DNA of 64,000 nt from Pyrrhosoma nymphula (GCA_963573305.1 OY754336.1:14730699-14794698); one strand, 5' to 3'; shown: positions 9,599-21,540, counted from the first letter of the stretch. The notes: generated from the letters alone by a model not told the origin. Made by a program: numbers and translations.

Positions 9599-12249
9599 CC
9601 CCCTGATGTATTTGGCTATTGAGGCAGTGGCGATTTCTATTTCCTTTGGTATTGAATGGTTGTTAAAATCTGAATTCAAACACAGGTCAAAGTTAGAAAA
9701 ACGGAATCTGATAGGCATGATTACTAATTTGGGCCAACGTCAATATCAGCAGACTCTGCATTTGCATTGGTGAACCAAGGGTGTCTGATTCACTGCAACC
9801 TAATTGAATACGGAAAAACTAGAGAATTTACCGTTGAGTGTAGACTTTAAAGTGACGCCTTGGTGCTGTTGTCGTTTTGTGCATTTTTATGACTTCTTAA
9901 CGGTGAAATAGCATTAACGGCGGATTTAAACTAGTAGCCAAATTGAATATATATTAACTTTTATTTAAATCGAACCCTCATACCAGGACTAATGAAAAAT
10001 TTCCATCCTAGGGTTTAAGTTGAATTTATAAACTTAGCTATAAGTTTTGGAATCAATATTTTGTTCGCTCGAATCAATTTTGTAGCAAGTTCCCAATACT
10101 AATATGCCATCAGAATTGACTAACCGGCACCAATTTTCCCCAACTAATTTTCCCAATGCATTAGATAATGCAGTCAGCTCATGATATCCTTGAATAACAG
10201 AATTACAGAGTACAAATATTTTTGTCATAAATGGATTAACAGATAAACCTACTATCATCCACATTGTTGAAGAATTATGATTCAAATCTATGTATCCTTC
10301 CGGCATCTCAAATGGTAGATAAAAAATATTTTACATAGGTGATATCTTTATAACATTTCTTTGGAATGGACATTAATCAAAAGTAACTTCGTGTTGTCAC
10401 CATACAAATTTATACCCAATTCTTGACTTAATAAACTACTAATTCTACGAAACTAAACTACTAACTCAACTAAACTTCTAACTCTTTCAGGTCTTGCATT
10501 AGGAAATACCTAAATAATATATTTCTGCGCCAACTTTCGTATTTTTTGGGGCTCATATTCATAGGAGGTCACCCCATAGGACGACACCATGTCAACACTT
10601 TCCATTCATTCTGTCCAGCCACTCGGACATTGGGCTCTACCGTCTCACCCCGCCACGGTGGGCCAACTGCCCTGTCTCCTGGCGTCCCTTCTCAAATTAA
10701 AAACTCGTCGGCCTTTCCCTTTCACTTTCCTCGTGCATGTAAAATGTGCTTCGTTTCATTTCATCGTTATTGCTCCCTTTTATCATCTCCTATCTCACCC
10801 CGATTAATGTATCTCGTTCCCTTCAACGTATTTTAATCTTCCTTCTGCCTCTTCACCTTTCCTCGCGGCCTTTTTCCTACCCGCTCCTGCTTACTTATTG
10901 CAATCTCCCTTAATACGAGTAAAAACGAAAAGGAATTTTGACTCGAGATGCTCCAAGTAAAGAATCTGAATACTCTTCCGTAATTGCCCAATAAGCCAAT
11001 CAGCGACCGAGTCTCATCTCTTCATGTTTGTCTTTTTTCATTAGCTACTCGGTTCAATAGCCAACTTTTTTCTCACCATATGTCAAAGAAAAATTTCTTT
11101 TAGGAATTCATTATGGTGGGCTGGTTTTTATTCATTGACGGAATGGGTGGCGACCTTTTTTATGGCCTTTAATCAAGGCGAAGTTATAGCAAAAAGATCT
11201 CAGGCATGAATAGAATTCGTCGAGGTTCTGAGATGGCTCGTGTTGAAGTTGGCGACGATCAGGCTGCCGTCGGAGATGTGAGATGTACATCCCGTCGGTG
11301 GATGTACATACCTATGGCCCAGACTTTTGAATTCATGTCCGCGTGTATGGAGGTAAATAATTTCCTCTGTGATAACTAGCCCAGGGAATGTATCCATGTT
11401 TACACCGCTCAGGACGGGAAAATAAAAATTGGTCAAATTGAGAAAATGTGGCGGAAAAGTTTATCTGAACATTCGCTGGGCACCCGTAGAATATTGGTGG
11501 AAAAGGGAAATCAGCAGTGATGTTATAGGCCCTCAAGATCATTTGCATAAGATGTGAGAGGTCACTCATAAGTGAGTCACAATTTGAAAATGTGACTTCT
11601 TATAAAAGACACACTGGTCTAAATCATTCAACTCACCAAAGACATATTCACTATGGTCTTCACTCCCATTATTTCATATAAAATTACCTCTGGTGCAATG
11701 GTGACCATTATAAAAAAATGACTGCAGAAAAATGAGTGCAAAAATTCATTATAGTTCGTTTCCGGGTGTCAAAGAAATTTCACTTTTTTTCACTTAACAA
11801 AGAAATTTCACTTTTCAATTTTTATTCAACTTTTATTCAACTTCACCGAAATGACTGTGGATGTGGGTGAAATCTTACGATAAAATTTTGAGCTTTTTAT
11901 GTCTATGAACATTCCTCAAAATGCTGTTTGTGCGCTTTGCATTGTAGACTTCGGTACTAGTATTTTTCGCCTCAAGTTTTTGCTAAGCTAATAAACTGAA
12001 TAGTATGTTTTCCTTTCATTTGGAAATATTGGCTTTCACCCTCCCTGAACTTCTGGTCCGCATTATCCATCTCCGTATTTCTAAGTGCTGTTGCTTGTGC
12101 TAGATTAAGTAGTTCTGGCACCATCTTTCCTTTTGTGTGTTATCTTTCTTAATGAAAATTTCTACGACGGTTTGCTTACATATTCCTCGTTCTGGCCAAT
12201 ACCTAAACTAGCTTGTACCACTTAATTTGGTCCTTGATAAGGTGAGAAA
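9599..12249. other. no gene recognised
   Basis: Mixed sequence. The only frame of note is the 90-codon one at 10034-10306, listed separately. A short run of taaactactaa-type repeats lies at about 10430-10485. Nothing else is supportable. Confidence 0.4.
10034..10306 (-). CDS. unrecognised 90-codon open frame
   Basis: I do not recognise this frame. It starts MPEGYIDLNHNSS, is moderately hydrophobic in the middle and has a fairly even composition with Trp, Cys and Gly, unlike the low-complexity frames elsewhere. It has no signal peptide or known motif that I can name. It may be a decayed transposon reading frame or chance. Homology or transcript data would be needed to call it a gene. Confidence 0.12.
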   Translation of the reverse strand: MPEGYIDLNHNSSTMWMIVGLSVNPFMTKIFVLCNSVIQGYHELTALSNALGKLVGENWCRLVNSDGILVLGTCYKIDSSEQNIDSKTYS

Positions 12250-12298
12250 CCATTCGGTAGCCGAGTGTGACGCTGACCAGCTGGCATTCGAATCGGTT
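12250..12298 (+). repeat. tRNA-like promoter, possible SINE
   Basis: A box A-like block (tagccgagtgtga) is followed at tRNA-like spacing by a box B-like block (cattcgaatcgg). No acceptor stem is visible. This probably reflects a degraded tRNA-derived SINE head; the call is weak. Confidence 0.3.
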
Positions 12299-12801
12299 AT
12301 ATTAGCTTTTATTTTATTTTTTCTATCATTTGGGGCCCTTCGTTTGAATTTATCCTCTCGAGAGATGCTGCCATGATGACTGCGAATGCAGTCCAATATT
12401 ATCTCCAGTTAAAGGCTGCATGTGTCTGCCTAATCAGGAATTTACCTACTCCTCAATCGCGGAATGTCAAAGGTAGAATATATTTTTAACAGAAAAAAAA
12501 TTATTATTAATCTGTAATTCAGGTGCAAATTACGACTGAAGAAGATCATGGTTCAAAATAATTTGATGCTGGTGTGTGAAACAACCACTTAGGTCACTTA
12601 AGTTTAGAAAGTCGGAAATAACTTAAATATCCTAGAACTTGGAAGAGGTTTTTCCACGCTGACAGGGGTATAAACGTTTAAATTTAGAAGAATTTCATCG
12701 AATACGTAATCATTAGGTATGCCTCTGATTGAGAATACATCTATTAGGTATTACTACGTACTCTTGCGTACTCTTTATTGGACTTAAATAATTACCTGCA
12801 G

Positions 12802-12900
12802 TCATTGATCCGAAGTTTGGTTTGCTGCAGCTCTCCACTCCATACTCATCTCAGCTAACCTCTTTATTCCTTCATAATACTTCATTTGTACGTTCGTCGA
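12802..12900 (-). pseudogene. RTE-like LINE C-terminus remnant
   Basis: On the minus strand the frame ends with MKYYEGIKRLAEMSMEWR, then AAANQTSDQ and a stop. This is the characteristic C-terminal tail of RTE-like LINE polyproteins (MKRLA..R.EWRAAANQ.SD). Similar tails occur at 14083-14145 (minus) and 44810-45017 (plus), which supports a shared family. The open frame extends to 13017, but that upstream part is not recognisable. It is a 5'-truncated dead copy. Confidence 0.55.
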
Positions 12901-13049
12901 TTGGAGGGAAGGCATCACGCCAGTCAGCACATTACTACCATCCTCTATAAAGTATTGATCGAGTATAGGCTGCAAAGTTTGAAAGAGATGCACTCCTGCG
13001 GAAAAACGATGGTGCAAAACAACATTGTACTCTCAATACTGTATTATTA

Positions 13050-13220
13050 ATGTGGCCGATGCGTAAAAAAGTTCGCGAAGCGGGGGACTTCGAAGCATCG
13101 GCGAAGCGAAGCGGAAGGTTCGGTGCGGGGAGAGCGAGGCAAGGCTGCCGGCCCTACGGGACCCACCGGCGGTGTGACGGTCGGACAAGACGAAGGGAGA
13201 CCAGCTGTGGAAGAAAAGGA
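13050..13220. other. short CpG-rich patch
   Basis: This is a locally GC- and CpG-rich block of about 170 bases with overlapping open frames of low complexity. It may be a small regulatory or repeat fragment. No coding domain is recognisable. Confidence 0.3.
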
Positions 13221-13567
13221 TCGTGCGCAATTGTGTGTATCTATTTCGATGTACTCTGTTTATTGCAATTTCACACTTGCCAGGTTGGCTTACAATACCA
13301 ATCGTTTATGTAAAATTAGTTTTGTTTTCATCTGTTTGATTAGATATTTGTGTATAGGCAACCGGCCACTGAGATCATCTGTATCATTAAAGGGTAGGTG
13401 GTTGGGCTGTTAATGAATATTTTATCCGCGGAATCGAAGAAGGGTGTAGAGATTACCGGCGTCTGCATCAGTCTGCGAAAAACGAAAGTCGCCAAGTTGT
13501 CTGACTATCGGAATACAGCACTTGAAATGCCCTCCACGTATCCCCCGAATTAGAGATTTTGCTGAAA

Positions 13568-13632
13568 AACCTCCTTCACTCCTCGAATTTGAACCCTAGA
13601 CCTCGGAATGGAATATCCCAACCCCACCCGGA
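13568..13632 (-). repeat. tRNA-like box B, possible SINE
   Basis: On the minus strand a tggggttggga block is followed by GGGTTCAAATTCG (13584-13596, box B-like) and then gaaggaggtttttc. The last block resembles the cgaaggatttttt junction after box B in the SINE at 1214. Probably a degraded copy of a related SINE. Confidence 0.3.
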
Positions 13633-14082
13633 TATTCTTTTCAATCACAATTTTAGTTGTTTTAAGTTTTTTTTATGGATTTACAATAACTTTCTGATAG
13701 TGTTTCACACAATTCCCATCAAATAACAATCTGGAGCCCTGCTCGACGATTATAACTGTACAAAAAACTAGAAAAATTTGAGTTAAATAGAATACATTAA
13801 ATGAATAAAATAGCGAAGGAATCAGAGCCGGAGCCACAGAATGGCAGGTGCTGAAATTTTGGATTTTGCATCCACCTATTACGCTACAAGTCGCCGTAAA
13901 GGCATATGGCAGGCGGTACTAGTTCACCCTCAAAAAGGGGAAATAGGAATTGAGGAAGAAAATGGGTGTACAAGTAGATTTGTTCCAATGTATTACAAAA
14001 TTATTCTGTTTGGGGTTTTTTATTTCTTGTAGAGTGAAGAGAAAGGATTCTCATGCTTCGAAATTATAAGCAATCATCAATT

Positions 14083-14145
14083 TAAAGGTTGGTTTGCTGC
14101 AGCTCTCCATAACATTCTCTTTTCGTCTAACGCAAAATTTCTTCC
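14083..14145 (-). pseudogene. RTE-like LINE C-terminus remnant
   Basis: The minus-strand frame reads LDEKRMLWRAAANQPLN followed by stops. This matches the WRAAANQ tail seen at 12802 and is typical of RTE-like LINE ends. Nothing upstream can be read as reverse transcriptase, so this is a short 3' fragment. Confidence 0.45.
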
Positions 14146-16108
14146 CAAGTCGTCATTTCCATATATTAACTGTTCTTCCTCAGTAAAACTTCCCAATATA
14201 TTATTCTTGCATATTATTTTCAAGGGGCTGTTTTGTCTTAGAGTATGACCATTACTTCATAGATCTTTTATTATCTGTTTCATTTATTAATGCAAATTAG
14301 ATCAATCAAATGATTACGCTTTTGTCTGATAAAGAAAAAGAAATATTTATTGTTCTTGGACCACTTGGTCACCTAAGAACATACAAAAAGTATACATTGC
14401 TATGAGAGCCCGAGTACAGAAAGATATTTACAGAAAAATTGGGTACAAGCAATAAATAAAATATTAATAGCAACAAAGAAAAACAAAAAACAAGCATATA
14501 GGTCTGTCGAATTGTATTTTTTCCTGCAATAGCATTTTATTAAACAATCTGTTTTAAAAAGCCATCAGCTAATTATAATTTTTAATAGATTCAGGAGTAC
14601 TCTAACATATCCCCCTACAAACAACCCTACAACAGAAACCCCTACAACAGAAAAAGATCTATTGTAGGTAGTGGTTCGATGAAGTGGGACTATTAAATAA
14701 TCTGGTGACATTCGGGTTGCTACACTTCTGTTTTTCTCCTTGGGCTGGAAAAATTGCATGATGTATTCAGGCTGTTTAATTTTGAAAAGTTTATATAAAA
14801 TAGAGGCAAGCATGGATGCCCTCCTTGTTTTAACTTTAAGCCAACCTAATCTAACAAGATAAGGGGAAATATGATCATCTTTTTAAAAATCATAATTTAA
14901 CCTAACACACATATTTAATTGCTGTTGAATCATTGATCTACAGATCATTTGGGACAAAATCCTTACCAACATTATGATAAAACAATATTATTCGATTTTT
15001 TTAAAATGAAAAGGTAATATTCTTCGATTTTTGAGTGGCTCCCATCCCTAACCCTCCATAAGATGTGTGGCAGTTATAAGTCATTGGTAGGAGTTTTCAA
15101 CGATTTACAGCGATATCGTACTGCAAAGTTGAGCCCCTGCGATGCACGACATTGTCCAATTCCACTGCGCGATAAGCAAAATGGATTCAGTTACGCTTTT
15201 AGCATGCGGAATCTTGTGAATAGCAATGTAAATGTATTAAGAATTTTGAATACAATGTGATTGTTGCTGTAAATAGCATTTTAACTGCTAGGGTAGGTTT
15301 TGGGGGACAGTTATACTATGTTTATCCATCTAAAATATCTATTCCCTATTAAGTTTTCCTCTTTCTTTTCTTAGCGTCTTCGCTCGGATCGTATCTTCCT
15401 TGATCCCGTGTAACATTCCTGTTCCCTGACTCCTCCATCCCCGATTTCATAGCCATGCCTGCATTTATGCCTGCCTATCCTGCCTTTACTAACAGTCCCC
15501 AACTTAAATCTCTTTTCTAATTACTTTTCTAAACATCTTATCCTCATTCAGTGGTCTCCTATTCTCTCCTTACTTACCAAGCACTCGGCCTCCTTTTCCA
15601 TCCATCGAACTTTCTCCTTCTTTCCCCACACTCACATCGTAGTCGCATCTCATCTTGTTTTCCTCTATGGTCCACCGCTTCAATTGAGCATTACGTTCCC
15701 AACGAGCCTTAATATGTAGTTATCTTTAATTTATTCTATTACGGTGGATCCCTGTTGTTCTCTCTTTCTAATAAACGGCTTACTTTTCCGATGAAATTCT
15801 TTTTATGTGTTCATTGCTTTGTAGAGTAAGTAACATGTAGCCGCTACGAAAATTTTAAAACTAGTAATATCTATTCTTGAGAGCTTTCGCTAGAATTTAT
15901 CATACGCTAGTATACACTTTGTGGCAATCGCTTCTGTTACAATACATGGTGTTGACTCTGTGACGATGGATACAGGTTTTCTACGCCGCAGTACCTGGTT
16001 CATAGAGGAGTTTAGATCGGTGCCAACTCTATTGAGAAATCCTTCCAAAAGCTCTTAAAACGTTGTTTTAGAATCCAGCATCGCGATGCCTCCATATTAA
16101 TGTTTATT
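14146..16108. other. no gene recognised
   Basis: A small direct repeat of cctacaacagaaa lies at about 14626-14655, and there is pyrimidine-rich sequence at 15350-15680. The open frames at 14565-14813 and 15063-15260 have no recognisable motif. Confidence 0.45.
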
Positions 16109-16378
16109 ATGTGATACTACGTGATGAGAATGAGAATGGAAAATGTAAGGATACGTAAAATTATGTTGGAAAAGAGAAAAGAAGGTAAAAGACCTAGGGA
16201 AAGACCCAGGAGAAGATGGATGGATGAAGAAACGACATTGAAAAGAGAGGATGCTCCTTTGAGGATGTTGTGATGCAGGAAGTGTGGAATGACAGACCCA
16301 GATGGAGGCGCGTAGTCAATACGTAGACCCACGAAAGTGGAACAGGATATCGATATGATGATGATATGTGATACTACG
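16109..16378 (+). mobile_element. 5'-truncated RTE-like LINE with 13-bp TSD
   Basis: A perfect 13-base direct repeat, atgtgatactacg (16109-16121 and 16366-16378), flanks a 244-base insert. The insert holds the basic C-terminal tail of an RTE-like ORF: KRPRERPRRRWMDE, then a frameshifted DRPRWRRVVNT and a stop. It ends in a gatgatgat microsatellite, the usual RTE 3' end. Both domain and 3' tail are in plus orientation. This is a textbook 5'-truncated target-primed insertion, dead because endonuclease and reverse transcriptase are missing. Confidence 0.85.
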
Positions 16379-16449
16379 AGCATTATTGCGATCGAAATGC
16401 GGTGACGTCCATTTACATCGAAATTTCGATTCCTTGTTACTTCGTTGAT

Positions 16450-17400
16450 ATGTGTCTTCTCCGCAAACGGCGAGATAGGGCACGAGCGTCGGACAGCGGC
16501 GGGCGTGCGTTGGCGGGCAGGGGAGTAGGGAGCGGCCGTGATGCGCCCCGGTCCGAGTCTCCCGCCCCCCCCCCCTCGCGTGCCTCGAGTTCCCGGAGCC
16601 TGAGTCTTCGGTCGGGAGCGAAGGAAGAGATAGAGGGAGCGATGACGAGGGGGAGAGACCCTGGCTGGACACGCAAACGCGTATGGTTCAACGAACCCGT
16701 GTTGGGAAGTTGTGAAGGCAGGGTGAGGGAGTGGAGGAGGAGTGGCCCTTAGGGATACGTGTGGGGGGGGATGGGGTTAGGTAGTATGTGAGCGGTTGAG
16801 GGTGTGGAGGGGGATTCACTGAAGCTCTTGTGAAGGTGGGGTGCAGGGGGGGGGAGGAGGTAACGGAAGAAGGGGGTGAGGTGCGGCGTGTTGAGGGAGG
16901 AGTGTGGGTGGGAAGCGATTTGGGAACGGTGTCTGTGGTCTTTCCCCTCCCCTGTCACGATCGATATTCATCAACTGCCGAATCTGGGGTGCTTTGGTGG
17001 GCCCTCCCGTTGTTATGCTGTCCTATTTGCACCTTTTTTTACATCTCATTATTTCGCCCTCGTCGAAAGTTGTCCTTCCATGTTTTCCGTTTTTTTTTAT
17101 TTCCACGCGGTGTCTTTTCTGTTATTCCTTTTTCTCTCTCAAGCGCTCAGAGCTCTCCACCACCCACTAGTCTCATCTCCTTCCACCTTGTCCGTACACG
17201 GTGAACCCCACCTCCTTTTTTTTTAATTTTTGTATTTTGTTTTTGCCTCATCTCCATCCTAACTTCGGTTTCGCTCCCGTCCGACCTCGGCCCACCCATC
17301 GTCGGCGACAATTCTCCTCGAGTGAGGGGAAGAGGCGGCGCAAGGAGAGGAGGATTAGTGGTTGTTTTCTCGGCGACTCGGTATGGTGACCAGTTGTGTT
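16450..17400. promoter_or_regulatory. GC/CpG-rich island with purine-rich runs
   Basis: This block is much richer in G+C and CpG than its surroundings, with a C10 run at about 16563 and long G-rich/purine-rich tracts to about 16910, then pyrimidine-rich sequence. Open frames on both strands over the same bases are rich in Arg, Ser, Pro and Gly, as expected from GC-rich DNA without stops, so I do not call a protein. It could be a promoter-type CpG island or first-exon region. No splice-linked coding exon is identifiable. Confidence 0.3.
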
Positions 17401-18645
17401 TCTCGAAAGAAGGAACAGGAACTTCGCGTTGGGTGGCAGAAGACCCGTGAGGGAAGCAAGGGGACGGTGCCGAGGACGAGGGCCTCTTAAAGAGAGTTTA
17501 CCGGGTTAGCAGGAGAGCAGGATTGAAAATTGTCCGAAAGGAGAAGAAACGAAGAAGTTGTGTATTTTCTTGGTAACAGAGCTCTTGGAGTAATTGTGTA
17601 TTCAGGCTAATTTTGAACTCTTCCGCTGTTCCTATCAATATATCTTTCAGTTTTATTTCTCCCTTGAGTTACGTGTCTCAAATTTTTTACCAATATTGCT
17701 CTGGAAAAATTAGCTCGAGTAAGTTATTGTTTACTAAGTTGTTAATTTTCCTGTCTCAGATGCTTTTTAATATTTTTTTAATAAATTTTTTCTTTTCCAT
17801 TTTGAATTGCTGCTTCTCACTTCGCCTTCGGTTTGTAATCTCTCAGCTCGTAATGATTACACTTAATAAATAATTTTATTATATTTGGAATGAAATGACT
17901 GTCTTCCACTTGCTTTTTCTCTTTAGCTTTGTCTAAGCCTTAAGAAAATAAGTAAAAAGAATTATACTCTGTGAATTTATCACTAATTTTGAGTAAGAAT
18001 TTGAGGATCCTTTGCTATGTCATCAGTTGAAACGATGAAAGAGCGGAAATACTTTGAAAAATCCAAATCAAGACGAGTACCCTATTTGTGGAAGATATGA
18101 GATAGAATATGATATTCAGGAGCGAAATTAGCGCTTAAGACAGGAAAATTTGAATTAATTATTGATTAGTTCCTTCAATTATTTGCTTTAGCTATGGATT
18201 GTATTGCAGTGATGCCTTTATTTTACAGCTGAAACTCTTTACGATTCGCGTATTAATACCGAATAATAATTGATCCCAGTGTAACCGTGACATTATGCTC
18301 TAAGACATCAAGCATTTAAGTATAATTCGGATTGGAGTTACGTATCTTAATGGAAACAGTGGATGTTCACATTGTATGCATATAGAGACCGGAATAATAT
18401 ATAAGTTTGGAGAATTTTCGGATTTCCCACCGAGATATATAATCGGTTAGCACCCTTTTGAAGTCTGCAATCGACTTTCGGGTGAAGATACTTCATAGTA
18501 GAACTTTTTATTTAAAGCATTTGCCCGGAATACCTGAAATCCATCGATTTATAATTAATAGACTGCTAAATCTAAATGTCAAGGTACAGAATTTGTATGA
18601 AGTTCCTGATTATTAAATCGGTTACCGGTTATCGTTTGCTGGGAC
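17401..18645. other. no gene recognised
   Basis: AT-rich after about 17600. The 86-codon frame at 17613-17873 is Phe/Leu/Ser-rich and looks like translated T-rich DNA. Nothing supportable was seen. Confidence 0.45.
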
Positions 18646-18705
18646 TTGCCGAATTGGTTAAGGACGTACGCCGCGTGAGAGAAAGCAGGTTCGAAGCAGG
18701 ACGGA
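18646..18705 (+). repeat. tRNA-like promoter, possible SINE
   Basis: TTGCCGAATTGG closely matches RNA polymerase III box A, and GGTTCGAAGCA follows at suitable spacing as an approximate box B. The ends do not pair as a tRNA acceptor stem. Likely a Leu/Ser-type tRNA-derived SINE head or tRNA relic. Confidence 0.35.
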
Positions 18706-18967
18706 GGAACTCAAAAGGAAGAGGAGCGTTGGTGATCGAAAGGGTAAACATTCTGGTAGATATTGTGCCAAATCTATCTCACTGTTGCTCGTTGCTTTTG
18801 ATTCCATTGTGGAGACGCTGGAAGTAATTTTAAGCGGGAGTGATGCGAGAAAGTGGGAGGGAAAAGGAGGCGTTTCCCCGCGAGCGGTCTTCTATGGGTC
18901 GCTGGGGATGCCGAGCAATGAGGAGAGGAGATGGAAAAGTGGGGAATCCTCGAAAAGTTTGCAATGA

Positions 18968-19055
18968 CGTCCTCACGTCTGTGTTGATGATGTGACTGAT
19001 ACCATTAAAATAGATTTCGAGTTGATGGCTCGGGAAATCGTGACGTGAGGACTAT
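18968..19055. repeat. short inverted repeat (11-base arms)
   Basis: gtcctcacgtc near 18969 is inverted as gacgtgaggac near 19041. The spacer of about 60 bases is AT-rich. This may be a tiny MITE or chance. Confidence 0.3.
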
Positions 19056-19227
19056 CGCACGTCCAGTGCTGATGTTTTTATTTTGTATACGTTCTGACCA
19101 CTTTCCTCCAGCTTGCACTTGAAAGATGTTTCGAAGTAGTCACAACTCTCTTCTCTATAAGCTAATCTGCTGCGCTGAAACACGGACGATACTCGTCGGT
19201 GAACTGCCTTCGGGACGTCTTTCGATT

Positions 19228-19433
19228 CTCCATAATCAAGAATAAATAACTCAAAAGTATATAGTCCAAACTATTTAATAGAAGAAAGAAAACCAACCTA
19301 AAACCCCGTTGTGTCGTCTTCAAGGATGATCACCTTGAAGAGAGGTAAGAAACTGAGTTCGGTTTGCTTTCTTTTATTAAATAGTGTGGATTATGAACTC
19401 TTTGAGTTTTTTATTCCTTATTGTGGAATGGAG
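19228..19433. mobile_element. 206-bp foldback, possible PLE derivative
   Basis: The whole segment is one imperfect palindrome of about 100 bases per arm, from ctccataatc on the left to ggaatggag on the right, with only tgatca at the centre. Around the centre both strands read ccttgaaga, a block like the CTGA-type half of the hammerhead motifs seen at the other foldbacks here. No protein is encoded and no TSD was found. The inverted structure is directly visible; the Penelope link is inference. Confidence 0.5.
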
Positions 19434-20559
19434 ATACGGGATTAGATTACTCAAAGTGACGCCTTCCATGTTAGCTGTTTTCCGATTCGTTTATTTTTCC
19501 GTGAGTCTTGTTGCTTCTCGCTGACTGTTTTGGATTCAACTCGGCTTTTCTTCCGCCCTCCTTCTCCATTCTCTTTTCATCTTACCGCTACATTCCTTCA
19601 GAATTCCTAATTTCAACATCCCTCTTAATTTGCTTCATTCGTTTTATCCTTAGTCTTCCTCGGAAGTCCTTCTTATCTCTTTTTACTTTCGTTATATCTT
19701 TTCGGAGGCTTTTCTGTGCCAAAGTTGCCCAGGAAGTTTTTCTTTTCACATTCAATGCGTTCTTATTCCACTTTTTTTCGTTCTTATTTTTCTCTTGTTT
19801 TGGTGCAGTGATCGTCTAAGCGTCACTACCACACCAGAATGTGATCCTCATGTAGTATCATCAACGGTTAAATGTCAATGGCAGCCTACCGGTTCCCCCG
19901 CCACTGCCTACGACTTGCCTTGAGCGTGGCTTCTGTGTGATTCTTTCCTTAATTTGTTGAAATGACTAATTTTCAAAATACACATTTGATGAAGTCGCGT
20001 TGAGTTTCTGGGCTCTAGGTAACGAATTCTGTCCGCATCCCGCGGTTGGTTGATACCGCATTACGTGTAACGCTATTTGAATTCAAGCAACCCTCTATAT
20101 TACAGCCATCTATTTCACAATTTCTCGTCTAGTTTGCTAAGCAGAAATAATGGACATTGCCATCACTTTTTGGTCAGATTTAAGATTCCGTTGGTACTCA
20201 TTTTACTGCTCCAGCGCATTCGGATTGCATGAGCACGAAGGCATTTTCGGCGAACGTTCATGCACCAATAGACGGATGTTCTAGCTTGCACAACATTTAG
20301 GTTCGGCGTTATAATTTCCCGGTTAACCCTAGCCGTTAGATTACGTTGCCTTTATATTGATGTGAGGTTCAGTGAAAGTTAGGGATTGTAAACTACACCA
20401 GACTGTCAGTTAGCTGACGCGAACAACATATATGGCAGCGTTTACCCACTTCGGTTATTAAGCTTGGAAAAATTTAAACAAGACCTTATGAAACGGGGGT
20501 TTAAATTTTGGTAAGGTGTTGCTTGTTGCTCCTGATGACTAAGGTGGGATATGGATGTA
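19434..20559. other. no gene recognised
   Basis: The pyrimidine-rich stretch at about 19510-19810 gives a 103-codon Phe/Leu/Ser frame of low complexity. No gene was identified. Confidence 0.45.
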
Positions 20560-20720
20560 TGTGGATTGGAGGAGAGGGTTTTCGGCGTGGAGCAGCGGGG
20601 TTGGGAAAGGGGAGCGGGGAAGGAGGGAGGCGGGGGTGGGGGGGGGAGACGTAGTGGGGGAGTCCTGTCCGTAATGACGTCAAGAGCGGTTTGCCGCCGG
20701 AATTCAGGGAACTCGGCGCC
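20560..20720. promoter_or_regulatory. G-rich patch with a CRE-like palindrome
   Basis: A run of G-rich sequence (about 20590-20665) is followed by tgacgtca at about 20674, the full cAMP-response-element palindrome. Isolated CRE sites occur by chance, so this is only suggestive of regulatory DNA. Confidence 0.2.
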
Positions 20721-21040
20721 CTCCGGCATCATCCGAGCGCATTATGCCGTGTAGGTATAATACATACACGCGCACATATCTATTATATCTCCCCGGAGAA
20801 GGATTTACGAAGTGTGTGTTCATCCATTGCATTGCCCATCGCCACTATTTATTCAACTTCTCCGAATTAGCTGGCTGCTCGGATTTAACCACGCACGATG
20901 ACTTCCTTCTTCGGCGCGCTCGTATTTTTTCCTTTTCGGAATTCGTTCATTGTCCTTGGAAACATTTATTTATATAAATGGATTTATATGCACCTATACA
21001 TATTCAATTTCGCTGTATGATTATTGATTGTACACATACG

Positions 21041-21540
21041 TTTAGGTTGACTGTTTCTTTTTTAGGGATTCATTCCGCGATTTTAAAATTGAAAAAAAAA
21101 ACAATATTTCGCAGGTCCTCCTGCCAGCTTCATCAGGTTAACTGAACACTATCTCAGCACTGAACACTCATAATTTCAAATTTGAGGAGACGAAATTAAT
21201 ATCAAAGGAGATACGATATTACCCAAGATTAATCAGGGAGGTTATAGAAATTGCGAAGAGACCGGAGAACGTCAACCGAGAAGACGGTTACACATTAAAA
21301 AATCTTAGAAATCTTAAACGAATTTTTCAAATTTAAAAATTCCGGCAGCAATGGGAGTCGTCACTCATATATATATAAAGACGAGCGAGACTAAGGAATC
21401 AGTTCAGTTAACCTGATGAAGCTGGCAGGAGGACCTGCGAAATATTGTTTTTTTGCAATTTTAAAATCGCGGAATGAATCCCGAAAAAAAAACAGTCAAC
21501 ACTACATCCGCGGAAGTCTAATAGCTCATATTTTTAGGTT
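21041..21540 (+). mobile_element. Penelope-like element 3' end with inverted arms
   Basis: Near-perfect inverted arms (about 21046-21148 and 21402-21500) flank a piece that still encodes the Penelope protein tail. The right arm, plus strand, carries CCTGATGA, then a gcagg-agga-cctgc stem-loop and GAAATATTG, which is the arrangement of a hammerhead-ribozyme core. A TATA-like atatatataaaga precedes it at about 21369. Penelope-like elements are known to have pseudo-LTRs with hammerhead motifs, sometimes inverted. The 8-base tttaggtt at 21041 and 21533 may be a TSD, but it overlaps the left arm and is weak. The reverse transcriptase is absent. Confidence 0.75.
21186..21325 (+). pseudogene. Penelope GIY-YIG endonuclease C-terminal tail
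   Basis: The plus frame reads RYYPRLIREVIEIAKRP and then ENVNREDGYTL. This is the conserved segment just after the GIY-YIG nuclease in Penelope-like polyproteins (IREAIEI, then N.NREDGY). The nuclease core and the whole reverse transcriptase upstream are missing, so it is a 5'-truncated remnant. Its position between the inverted arms and its plus orientation agree with the hammerhead motif in the right arm. Confidence 0.7.

Noticed and set aside
20674..20681. Functional CRE promoter
   Set aside because: A single tgacgtca in a G-rich patch with no gene nearby is weak evidence, kept only as a low-confidence note.
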